Part shown: positions 55,101-64,000 of the stretch, one piece after another | Layout: the number at the start of each line of letters is the position of its first letter | Numbering within the stretch: position 1 is the first letter of the stretch | Origin: Hsuehochloa calcarea | Lineage: Eukaryota; Streptophyta; Magnoliopsida; Poales; Poaceae | Length of the DNA: 64,000 bases | Direction: 5' to 3' | Assembly: GCA_036346395.1 (NCBI GenBank) | Contig: CM070604.1 | Location: 7,115,904-7,179,903, forward strand | The notes under the pieces: model-generated | Databases searched by the model: none | Seen by the model: the letters and a program-made list of their open reading frames with translations, nothing else | What the model was told of the DNA's origin: nothing | Position numbers and translations under genes: made by a program

Positions 55101-57590
55101 ATGCAAGACTTGATTGTATTTTACGGCGATGGGCTTGTACGAGCCGGACACGATGGGTTGGACCTGTCGAGATGCCAGTACAAGGTGGTCCGGGCGGAGG
55201 GGCTCCACGCGATGAATATTCACGAGCTGCGAAGCTGCATCCGGAGGGAGTTCCTCACGGAGCCAGGGCGAAGAAAGTTATGATTGAGGCGATCACCGCA
55301 CCAATTATGTGTGGAGCTCGTAAGGTGGAAGGAAGCATAGCATGGAGGCAGTACATGGAGATTGTCTCCCAGCCCGAGGCGGCCATTCACGGGAAGCCTA
55401 TGGTGTACGTCAATTTCGTACATAGGGCGTCTGGAAACCCTGATGATGCCGAGGCCTGTACAAGCGGGCAAGCGCAGCCCGAGCCTGAAGATGGCAGCAC
55501 GGAATGTGCTGCCTCGGAGGGAAGTCCCGTGCCTAATTTTGAGCCAAATGAGGCGGAAACATGGTGGTCGGCCCGCATCGACCGCCACAGTATCTCACGG
55601 ACGAGACTCTCGGGTTGGAGTCCGACGAGGACACCGACCCAAGCTCGGATGGTACCGACGAGGACGCACACGAAGCCGGTGGTCCTTACGTGGCATCGAG
55701 ACTTGATGATATCGCGGTGCGTTCGCTCGTACTACCGCAAGAAGAAGGCTCCCGATGGGGTTTGAAGCCGACACCCTATTAGTTGGGCGGCGCTTCCGAA
55801 CAAGGTGGCCGCAACAAGCTATAGCACGATGCGCTTTGTCCATCGGTACCGTGTGTACCGAGTGCACCGTCCAACCAGTGAAGTACGCAGAAGTGCATAG
55901 TAGAAGGCGCCTGGCAAGGTCGGCGCTCTCGAGCAAAGATCTTTGGCTCGGTCTTCACGGTCAAGGAGCCGATCGACCACACTGCGAGCTCGGCGAGCCT
56001 GGCAAAGACATCGGGCGTGACTTCCGCATATGTTGCAAACCTCATCACGCACCTAGTTGAGGCGGGCGTGTCTCTCCCCCCAGCCGATGATGTCAAGTCG
56101 TCAATCGGGTTGGCTATCCGATTAGCTACTGCAAGGTTCGACGAGCCAAGCGAAAGTCATCGAGACTATGTACGGGACATACGAAGAGCGTACAACCTTG
56201 TGCCGAGATTGCTTCACAGTTGCGGATCAAACCCGGCGCGTACATAAACAAGTTGGGCGTGAAGATCTTTGAAAAAGGGCCCAACCACTTCATCTTGGAT
56301 AGGGTGTTACGGGCTTTCGCTCGAGCCATCGGGGCTTCAAGTTCTCGCCGTCCGTGCTAACGATGGATGGCACTTTTCTCATTAGGAAGTACAAGGGCAC
56401 CATCCTCACCGCGGTGGCGGCGATCGCGAATGACCAACTTCTCCGGTTGCATTTGCCATTGTCGAGGCGAGAACACATCCACCGGTTGTGGTTCTTGGAG
56501 AACGTGAAGAGGGCCGTGGTGGGAGACCGGGCCAACGTCTGCCTAGTCACAGACCGCAATGCTGGGTTGTTGGCGGCCATCAACATCATGCAGCGTGGGA
56601 TGGATCCATCTCACCAGTGGAGCGACGTGCAATCCAGTGGTGCATGAGGCATCTTGCATCTAACTTGTTCACGCGGTTCGCGATCGAGAACTCATGAAGA
56701 CGTTCAAGGCATTGTGTATGCGAGAACCGGCGACGGAAGTTTGAGTCTATTTGGAGAGACCTTGAACAGGACTACGAGACATACAAGGAGTCCACTCCGG
56801 AGAGGAGCAACCTAGTAGCGCCATAACCTTCTCCCGGTGGATTAACGACCACGCTCTGAATTGGAGAAATGGTCCCTCCTCTATGACAAAGGCGGTGCAG
56901 GTGCGGCGTTATGACGACCAACATGTCCGAGGTCTACAATAGCGTCCTGAAAGGTGTGCGCGGGCTCCCTATCACTGCGGTTGTCCAGGAGACATGGACT
57001 CGCACCGTTGGTTATTTGTGAATAGAGCCACCGCAGCCAAGCGACAGATGGACGAAGGCAAGCAGTGGTCCGAGAACATGCGAGACACATGGATCGGAAG
57101 ATGGAGAAGGCCCAATGCACGACATTCGGTGATCGACGACCTCGGTAATCTGAGATCAAGCTTGGCGTAAATCGTCAATAGTCATGCTAGGGGAAAGAAA
57201 GCAGCATGCACCACGGGTGATGTGGCGACATGCACTCGCAACAAGCCAAAGCTCTTCCACAAACCATGCTCGCACGTGTACAAGGCATGTGCGCAAATGC
57301 GCAGATGGCTACACCATACATCTCTCGTACTACGACATGCAAGCACCTATTCGGTACATGGAGCGGAGAGTTTCACTCGTATGGTTTGGAAATGAACTAC
57401 AAGGATCTTTGGCCCGACATGGTGCAATGGGTCCCAACAGGACTTGAAGAGAATAGGGAAGGGGCGACGGCGGACGCGGCCCGAAATGACATGGATGCTA
57501 GTCAACGTGCGGTATTAGCCGCACGGTGAAGTGCGGGATATGCAAGACCCCGGGCACTCAATGAAGGATTGTCCCAATGGACCTAGTTCG
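55101..57590 (+). pseudogene. Mutator-like (MULE) transposase with SWIM and CCHC zinc fingers
   Basis: From ATG 55101 (MQDLIVFYGDGLVRAGHDG) the N-terminal part and an acidic linker (SDEDTDPSSDGTDED, about 55620) pass through several frame breaks. The MULE catalytic core is clear: LTMDGTFLIRKYKGT (about 56355, first catalytic Asp), VCLVTDRNAGLLAAIN (about 56540, second Asp) and CMRHLASNLFTRF (about 56640). A SWIM zinc finger with CX3-type spacing and KPKLFHKPCSHVYKAC is at about 57230-57290. A CCHC knuckle (CGIC…HSMKDC) at about 57533-57573 is split by a one-base loss in a G run. Frame breaks near 55290, 55740, 56015, 56250, 56700, 56825 and 57005 make it inactive. The protein would cut and move the element. 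Confidence 0.88.
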
Positions 57591-57699
57591 TCCGTCGTCA
57601 CTCGATTCGTAATTGAAAGTTTTTCTGTCTTGCTTGTTATGTACAGCGCAAAATTATACGAGACCCGCTATGGACTCTTCGCAAACTTCTACAAGAGGA

Positions 57700-58070
57700 T
57701 GTTGCGAGCGCAATCGCTTGCGCAGAAGAGGAAACGACTAAAATACCCGGATTTTTCAATGAAAGATGCTCCGGTGCCACCACGTTTGCGGTCCGAGGTG
57801 TGTGTGGTGAACCGCGAGAGATCATTCATCCACACACCCACACACGGCCGCCGGGCGTACTACAGTGCGGCCACTACATGGTAAGCGTTTCTTTGCGCGC
57901 GATCGATTTTCCTCCCAATGTTTAATTCCTTCAATTTTTAACTTCATCCCCACGTAATGCGGCCGAGATGCGCCGCCACTTCTTCCAATGGATTGACGGC
58001 CCGAGATGTACGACGGGGCATTCATCCAAATAGAGTACATGCTAAACTACTCGGTGCGGGCGAGAACTTC
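57700..58070 (+). pseudogene. GRF-type zinc finger module at the 3' end of the transposase transcript
   Basis: An exon ending near 57882 reads PPGVLQCGHYM in one frame, before a donor GTAAGC. After a likely intron the frame HFFQWIDGPEMYD appears at about 57977-58015. Plant GRF-type fingers have this spacing: R-P-P-G…CG-Y, then a second Cys/His group and F-QWIDGPE. Frames are broken. Similar domains recur at 59829 and 60584. Confidence 0.55.
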
Positions 58071-58159
58071 TCACGGTGGAAACCTTACGTGCGGATGAGG
58101 AGGCACCGGAGGACCCGATAAACTCCGGCGTAATCCATATCGACGACAAGGAAAGGCTC

Positions 58160-58690
58160 ATGCAAGCGTCGATTATGAAGAAATTACATCCTTCTTATGA
58201 TTTTTCACTATACGGTGTACTTACATCATGCAAACGCAGACATGGGCGACTTCGACACACCGGCCGACGTGGACATTCCGTAACAAGGGCAAGGAAAGGC
58301 TCATGAGGTGAGCGGCCCGCACAACAGATCCGGTCGCCGGCGTCATCCGTATCCACGACGTCGATTATGAAGAAATTACATCCTTCTTATGATTTTCACT
58401 ATACGGTGCACTTACATCATGCAAACGCAGGACATGGGCGACTTGACACACCGGCCGACGTGGGCGATCCGTGACAAGGGCAAGGAAAGGCTCATGCGGT
58501 GAGCCGGTCGCCACAACAGTATCCGGTCGTCCGGAGCAATCTACATGGATGACGTGAGTTATGAACAATTGACATTCTTGTTACGTTTTGTCTTGTCGAT
58601 GTACTTACATCATACAATCGCAGGTGCGGACGACTTGACATACCGGCCCGACGTGGAGAGTCCGGCGATAAGGAAGGCTCCTTCGACCGA
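58160..58690 (+). repeat. 191-bp tandem repeat, three diverging copies
   Basis: TTACATCATGCAAACGCAG-type sequence occurs at 58221, 58412 and 58604 (spacing 191 and 192). Each is followed by GGCGACTT…GACA(C/T)ACCGGCC(C)GACGTGG and AAGG(AAAGG)CTC. In each copy the first part ends in a splice-acceptor-like CGCAG, so an intron-exon unit seems to have been duplicated. Confidence 0.85.
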
Positions 58691-58699
58691 GACCCACCG

Positions 58700-59350
58700 A
58701 CGTCGAGACAAGGCTCCCTTGCTATGGCGCCCGGAGACAAGTAGCACACATCGTTAAGTAGTTGCTACCCACATGTTGTACGGCATCTTCATAATCAAGA
58801 TTGTTCACGGGTCGTGCGGCGCTGACCGCAGACGACCTCTGCGCTCTACACACCGACCCGACCCGACCTCCCCCGATCATACGACGCCGCCTCCGCCGCA
58901 TGATCATGGTCTTCGATCATACGACCATTGCACAAAATTTTTTGTTTAGGATTTGATATATGTATTTAGTATAAGAATTTATATGTATTATTGAGTTATT
59001 TACAATAAAAATAAATTTGGATATATGAAATGTTGTTTCAAAAATTTGAATTTGATGTAGAGTCTAGTTTATAGCTTATGTGATTTTTGTTGCATTTTAG
59101 AAAATTGAAAATTTTGTTTGGTAGAGTCTGAACGAAATATGTGTGAAGTAATGATTGATGTATTTGTGATTTTTGTAGATTCTTGTGAGTGAAAAAATGT
59201 TGAACCGACAATAACAATTTTCGATCATGGTATGTTGTTTTATTGTAGAAAATTTAAAGAAATTTTTTTGAAAACAATGTGATAAGAACAATTAGGCGAA
59301 AGGAAGGAAAGTGATATTTAACACTCGGAAAAATGAATGCTCATTGCGGG
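58700..59350. other. Spacer inside the compound element
   Basis: 58920-59340 is very AT-rich with no coding resemblance. 59345-59397 contains a 24-bp direct duplication TTTGCTTGTTCCTCGCGAGC. Confidence 0.5.
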
Positions 59351-59514
59351 CCTTTGCTTGTTCCTCGCGAGCGACCTTTGCTTGTTCCTCGCGAGCCATG
59401 CACTCTTTGCTATGTTGCGTGTCTCCTCCCATTGTGCCTTCTTGGGACTCCTCCTTAGCCTTAGCCTAGTTTCATTTATCTGTCCGCGAATTCACGCCAA
59501 CTATTTATATTCAC

Positions 59515-59725
59515 CGCAAAGTGGTCTCTTTTGTCACGTCACTACGCAGTCGGCCTCTTTTGTCATGTCCTCGCGCAAAGTGGTCTCTTTTGTCACGTCC
59601 ACGCGCAAAGCGGCCTCTTTTGTCATGTCATTGCGCAAAGTGGCCTCTTTTGTCACGCCACCGAGCAAAGTGGCCTCTTTTGTCACGCCATTTGCGCAGG
59701 CGGCCTCTTTGTCACGTCCACTGCG
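59515..59725. repeat. 30-bp minisatellite, about seven copies, upstream of a TATA box
   Basis: The consensus GCGCAAAGTGGCCTCTTTTG with TCACGTC and a few bases repeats with a 30-bp period from about 59515 to 59725. Because the period is a multiple of three, all frames stay open, giving long artificial frames on both strands. It ends about 20 bp before a TATA box, so it may act as a promoter element rather than a protein. Confidence 0.92.
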
Positions 59726-59743
59726 ATAAGTTCTCTCGTTTAG

Positions 59744-59751
59744 TATAAATA
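59744..59751 (+). promoter_or_regulatory. TATA box before the first GRF zinc-finger gene
   Basis: TATAAATA lies about 85 bp before the ATG at 59829, with the 30-bp minisatellite immediately upstream. Confidence 0.65.
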
Positions 59752-59828
59752 GCGGTTGGGGTCCCATGATATTGTAGGCGTGAACCGCAAATCGAAAAAA
59801 GTGTGTCCTCTTCATTGTGAAACATAAC

Positions 59829-60300
59829 ATGTCGGGTGAGGGCCGATCGGATATGGGTCACCGAAGGAAGACCTTCCTTAGAAAGGAGGGAGGTATTTGG
59901 TCCACACTACAGCTTGATACCAACTCGGCGTGCTCAACCAAATGGCCGAAGTGCCTACACAATGAGGACGCGGTTGTGCAGCCCTCGAATGCCGATTCGA
60001 TGGCGGGCGACGTTTCTTAGATGCCCACGATCCGGGTAAAAGTAGTAACATTACTTTCTTATTTCTTATGCAGTTGCATGTTTATCCTCCTTTCTGCGGA
60101 TGGCGAAATGCGAGTTCTCCCGGTGGATCGACCCTCCCACGAACGTTATATTGTCAATTATGTATTCACATTATGGCGTGAATATTTAAGTTGGAGGAGC
60201 GAATTGAGACCCTCAATGAGGAGAACACCGACCTCATAATGGATGCAACGCCAGCGTATGAAGTAGAAAGAGTGACTAAGTTAGTAATGTGTCGTATGTA
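59829..60300 (+). pseudogene. GRF-type zinc-finger protein with short coiled coil
   Basis: ATG 59829 opens MSGEGRSDMGHRRKTFL, then WPKCLHNEDAVVQPSNADSM. The zinc finger continues as a G-R-R-F-L-x-C-P type strand only after a one-base shift in the G run at about 60005. After a likely intron (donor GTAAAA about 60036, acceptor TATGCAG about 60073) the frame gives a CMF…ADGEM segment and VDRPSHERYIVNYVF. A charged helix (KLEERIETLNEENTDLI) follows. GRF-type fingers bind single-stranded nucleic acid in other proteins; here the role is unknown. The frameshift makes it broken as read. Confidence 0.6.
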
Positions 60301-60583
60301 ATTTGTTGTGGTCGTTGTTGTGTTGATGGTGTGGCACCGAGCATGTTGTTTTGATTTTATTTCTTGCGTGTAATCTTGTGCATATTGTCCGTATGTGCAA
60401 TGTATGTTTTGTTTCGTGTTGGCATTGCTTCACGCATTCTTATTGTGTGGACTCTATGGTGAGGCCCCGAGCCTATAAGAGGAGCCATTCCTCACCTAGC
60501 CCCGCATTGTTCTCCTCACCTCCCGAATTAGTTTTTCCCATTCGTGTAGTTATCATTCCTTCTCACTCCCACAGGACGCCGAT

Positions 60584-60854
60584 ATGAGTCATCTCAAGAC
60601 CGCATCGTCCGCTCCAATGGTGATTTGCCCAAAATGCAACACGGTTGTTAGGCGTAAGACCTCACACACGGCCACGAATCTGGGCGGCACTACTTCAAGT
60701 GCCCTTTCACTCGGTGAGCATGATTGTTTCGGTTCATTCAAATCGTGCGAGCATGTTTGACAATATTGTTCTCGTGAAACGCAGAAGCCCGGCGGTTGCC
60801 GATTCTCAGGTGTGGGAGGATGAAATGGGCGAGGGCCGACATTGCGAGGCATGA
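60584..60854 (+). pseudogene. Small GRF-type zinc-finger gene, two exons
   Basis: ATG 60584 starts MSHLKTASSAPMVICPKCNT, then VVRRKTSHTATN, the entry of a GRF finger. The following G-R-H-Y-F-K-C-P strand is read only after a shift in a G run at about 60683. A donor (GTGAGC, about 60714) and acceptor (AAACGCAG, about 60782) bracket an intron. The second exon gives PGGCRF and WEDEMGEG and ends TGA at 60852-60854. Length (about 65 aa) and layout match stand-alone plant GRF-finger proteins. Its position beside another GRF gene suggests a duplicated module. Confidence 0.65.
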
Positions 60855-61200
60855 GAGAGTTGTCGTGGGGGTAGCGACCCGTCGAGATGCGCCATCGCTT
60901 TGATAGACCGGAGTGGAAGATTAATTTAATGTTGTGTGCTATTTTCTTTCTTGTGTTTATTGTTATCGTTAAGGTGTAGTGTTGGAGGTTATTGTTGTGT
61001 TTATTGTTATCGTGTGTCTTAGTCTTTGGAGGGTTAATGTATGTTTCGTGAAGCAAGATGTAAATAAATAATTTGCAAAACATGCCATGGATATGTATTA
61101 CACATACGTCGTTTCATAAATAGTTCTGACAAACCATGAGACGTTACGAAATCGAAGTACAATGAAAATAGCATAACACGTGAAACTATACGGCTCACTC
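60855..61200. other. Spacer between convergent + and - genes
   Basis: This holds GTTATTGTTATCGT-type repeats (60955-61015) and is AT-rich. Likely 3' UTRs of the small GRF gene (+) and the plant mobile domain gene (-). Confidence 0.45.
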
Positions 61201-63760
61201 GTGCGAGCCACTACTCTCTCCTACTGCGGTGCGTCGCGTCTGCGCCTTGTTTTGCGCCGAGCATGACCCGTGGAATCGTCCCACCGCTCCGAGAACGCGT
61301 GTCGGTTCGGAGGGGGTACGGAGACCGTTGAGGCGGAGGTGGACGATGGATCGAGTCAGGAGCGAGTCCGTAGGCGTACATGTCGTCTTGATGAGACGTG
61401 CCGGCACAGGGGACACTTCCGAGGAATTCATCCACGACGGAGGCTAGAAAACCACTCAGGGGGCCACTCACGGGTACGATGCCGCAACTCGATTCTGCGG
61501 ATGAACTCTCGCTGAGTATACCGTGGGGCACCGAACCGGAGGAGCTCGCCTGCGTCACGCTAAAACCACAGGCCGCCATTGTCCTTGCCACAGGCGTCGT
61601 GTCGCTCCTGGTAGGAGTTGGGAGGCCGTATCGTCGTCATCGGTCGATGTGAATCGCCGTCACCCCGTGGGTCAAGGTCGCAAGACGAAACGATGTTAGT
61701 ACAAATGAACACTCGGATGTAAACTAAGAACCTCGTACCTCCGGATGTGCGGTCACAGATGACCGAGGCGGCGGTGTCGTCTGCGGTCCGGACGACGAAG
61801 TGATTCATCCCGACGGACCTCTGGCGAGAGAACGGCATGATGTTAGCGAACGTAAGGCATAATTACAAAACTTGATGTAAATTTGTACATAGCGACTTAC
61901 CTGCGGCGGCGACTGCCCGCAGATGACCGACGGGAACGCTACGACGCTCACGGACTCGCTAGGTCGTGGTGACCTAGCGGGTGAGCACGCCCCCACTGCG
62001 TGCCGTCGCGCAAGACGTCGTCCCTCGAACGCGACCACCGCTCAAGTTCTTTACTATCTTCTTCATCTCCGCCGAGATGTGCTTCAAAACTTTTATATAT
62101 GCCGACGGGTTCTCTCTCAGTGCGAGTTGGGCCTCGTCCATTGCGCTCTGACGCCGCACCGCCCGCTCAAGCAGTAGTGACATATGTAATGTTTCATTAA
62201 CAAAAATACGAATATCGTCAACAAAGCTGCGAACCGTAGGTTGTAAGTGTCGTCTGGCGTCGTCATGTCTTGAAGCGCGTGGACGGCCGTGACGTGGCGG
62301 CGGAGGGTCTCTTCGTCGTCGACATGTCACCTCCTCACGGGCGCCCGGAGGAGGAATGGTGAGTCTTGCGCGTTCGTGGCATGTACCACTCCATGTACGC
62401 ATCGTGACGATGAGGTCATGTGGGCGCGGCTCATGCCATACATCCACGTCGCGCCTGTGAAGCCATGTCCAATCCACCGTGCCGTGCATTTGCGGTCCAA
62501 AATATGCCCACCGACCTCGATTGCTGCATTTTCGGAAAGATTAATGTTACAAAAGAAGACGAAGGATCGCAAAAATTACTTGGATGAAATTTAACTCACG
62601 GTGTACAGCTCGCTCCGGGGCACGACGTTCGGGGGCACGAGCCGGTATGCACTAAATCGTCGCATTACGCATGCTGCGGCGTAAGGCTCCACCATATGTG
62701 AGAACACCGGTGGCGGTCGTCGTCCACAAAAATCGATCCAAGAGGCATGAAGCGACGGCCGTGCGGCGCAACCGCGAGGAGAAAATCAGCATGCCATGGA
62801 CACCGGATGATGTCGCTATCGTGCAATAACTCGAACTCGTTGTGGTACAACGAGTAGCACCTCGCCGGTGTTCTCGCTGGCCAGTAGCAGACGACCGGCC
62901 GATCCATCGTAAGCCCATGGTGGGCGCGTCTACGGGGTCATGTGGTGGGTCGCCATCCGGGAGAGGAACGGCGCGCCATTGTCTCAATGGTTGGGCGCCA
63001 ACAGGAAGTGCTCCCAACTCCACACCGCAGGAGCACGTAGCACACGACTAGGTTGCTACCAGAGCCGCCGCTACAAGGCGCCACACAACCCTCGGTATGT
63101 AAGCGCAAAGGGCGGTGATCCCCACCAGTAGTCGGACATCGGCTCGGCCCGCGTCGACCAAAGACTTCGGCGGCGGATGAAGTCGGGTTCACAAAATCGC
63201 CCTTTGTGGTTGGAAACAGGACCCAACCAAAGAGCCGGAGAAGGTAAGCAACGAGATGCGTCCTAACGACGCCTCGTGCACCTGCGGCATTCACGAATCG
63301 CTCGGCCAAGCCCGAGGGGCGCCACGTGCACCCTCCGTGAGAGGTTGGCCAAACCGCTCGGTCGACCTTCGATCGCTCTCTTGAGGGCCGGAACAAGCGG
63401 CACACCGGATCGGAGACCATCAAAACGAGACATCCATTAGGGTGATCGTCATCTCACCCCACCGAAAATGGAAGGTGTGCGTCTCGGCCTCCACCGGTCC
63501 ACAAGTGCGGACAACGGTGGCGTCTGGGTGAACCCCGTTGGAAGGACACCATCCTCGCAAGGGCAACAAGCCCGTCTCCCGAGGAACGGGCGTAACGATC
63601 GTCTAGCGCCCACCGTCCCTCCCGCCAGCGCCAGGGCGGAGGGCCATCCACGCCGGTGATGAGCCCTGCTTGCACCGGTGGTCCTCATCGTAAATTGTTC
63701 TAGTAGCTCCGGTAGAGACATGACTAGCAAAACATACATAGCGAACATTACCGACAATGT
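61200..63760 (-). pseudogene. Plant mobile domain (MAIN/PMD-like) gene, decayed
   Basis: Reading leftwards from about 63750: LPELLEQFTM-like sequence; PPLSALVDRWRP at about 63530; a CTWRPSGLAERF part; then THLVAYLLRLFGWVLF with PTTKGDF at about 63265-63180. These are typical of the plant mobile domain found in MAIN-like proteins and the long form of phosphatase 7 homologues. Further left come DRPVVCYWPARTP and FELLHDSDIIRCPWH (about 62900-62780), WIGHGFTGATWMYGMSR (about 62460-62410) and MDEAQLALRENPSAYIKVLK (about 62140-62080). A Pro/Ser-rich C-terminus (61590-61211) includes VVDEFLGSVP. Several introns and frame breaks are present. In plants such domains occur both in host silencing factors and inside transposable elements; here it lies in the MULE. 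Confidence 0.7.
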
Positions 63761-64000
63761 GGCTAATTAAACATAGAAGAATGTAGCTAAATTAAAAATT
63801 ACGATAAACCTACTGCGTTAATAACGTTGAAATATAATCGAGAGAGTGCGAATGAAAAGAAAAGAATGAAGCGGAGGAGTGGCGAGAGGATCAATATGAA
63901 CTTAGCGAAGAACGATCAAAATAAAATCGCGCTGATCGCTCTCCAATATATCTGGCGAGGCTCGGGGCTCCGCAGCGTGGCCAGCGCGCGCCTTGCCAGT
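63761..64000. other. Right end region with GC-rich terminus
   Basis: 63761-63930 is AT-rich, possibly the promoter side of the minus-strand gene. 63950-64000 turns GC-rich and contains the inverted copy of the 11-bp word from 53962, the candidate right terminal repeat. Confidence 0.4.

Larger units (their letters stand above)
53957..64000. mobile_element. Large compound Mutator-like element (right end at or beyond the window edge)
   Basis: GC-rich ends share GCAAGGCGCGC at 53962-53972 and, inverted, at 63986-63996, and both continue with CGC/GGCC-rich sequence. Inside are a MULE transposase (+), three GRF-type zinc-finger modules (+), a plant mobile domain gene (-), two TATA boxes and several tandem repeats. 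Mutator-like elements often carry long GC-rich inverted ends and captured or accessory genes. The 9-bp target duplication cannot be checked because the right flank lies outside. All genes show frame breaks. The single-element interpretation is inference; it could also be a nest of related pieces. Confidence 0.5.

Noticed and set aside
59521..59830. Repetitive open frames on both strands (SFVTS-type and TKEAT-type repeats)
   Set aside because: Produced by the 30-bp minisatellite whose period is a multiple of three; no start context or domain supports a protein.
1..64000. CRISPR arrays, rRNA and tRNA genes
   Set aside because: No evenly spaced palindromic repeats with unique spacers, and no rRNA or cloverleaf tRNA was recognised; the tRNA-like strings are retrotransposon primer-binding sites.

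Overview
The window is nuclear DNA of a flowering plant, almost certainly a grass (Poaceae). It has intron-rich genes typical of plants (type-B response regulator, receptor-like kinase, nuclear-encoded plastid ribosomal protein L35, plasma-membrane H+-ATPase, serine carboxypeptidase). It also has GC-rich first exons and many nested Ty1/copia, Ty3/gypsy, hAT, TRIM and Mutator-like elements of the kinds that fill grass genomes. No bacterial-type operons, CRISPR arrays or rRNA are present. The species cannot be fixed from sequence alone.

Layout: 1-4000 is the 5' half of a decayed Ty1/copia element on the minus strand. 4060-6664 is a 5'-truncated copia on the plus strand, split by a 564-bp hAT MITE with a perfect 8-bp target duplication. 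6901-8154 (+) is the 3' half of a Pro-X carboxypeptidase gene whose 5' exons are not seen. 8832-13051 (-) is a complete six-exon type-B response regulator of 702 aa. Its last intron holds a 543-bp retroelement whose two LTR-like ends lie in inverted orientation. 13690-14590 is a degenerate tandem repeat. 18653-24310 (+) is a gypsy element with one long LTR, truncated before the integrase. 25131-27300 is a 795-bp tandem duplication carrying palindrome clusters upstream of a TATA box. 29543-32260 (-) is plastid ribosomal protein L35 with a TRIM in its long intron. 33397-38480 (+) is a copia element with an antisense copia fragment inside.

39060-43623 (+) is the wreck of a plasma-membrane H+-ATPase gene, hit by at least four transposable elements: two hAT-like, one inverted-LTR, and one solo LTR. 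Three have clear target duplications and one a weaker 6-bp repeat. 45504-46758 is an LTR full of GGTA-N-TACC palindromes, next to a gene fragment. 48930-51843 (-) is a ten-exon receptor-like kinase with a one-base frameshift. 53957-64000 looks like one large compound Mutator-like element. It holds a decayed MULE transposase (+), three GRF-type zinc-finger modules (+), a plant mobile domain gene (-), and several minisatellites, two of them beside TATA boxes.

The living host genes are probably the response regulator, the L35 gene and the kinase. L35 and the kinase each lack one G from a G run at an otherwise perfectly readable place. The same kind of lesion recurs in the zinc-finger modules, so base-calling or assembly error should be considered before calling them pseudogenes. 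Exon borders were placed by eye from splice signals, reading frame and remembered family patterns. No alignment was run.
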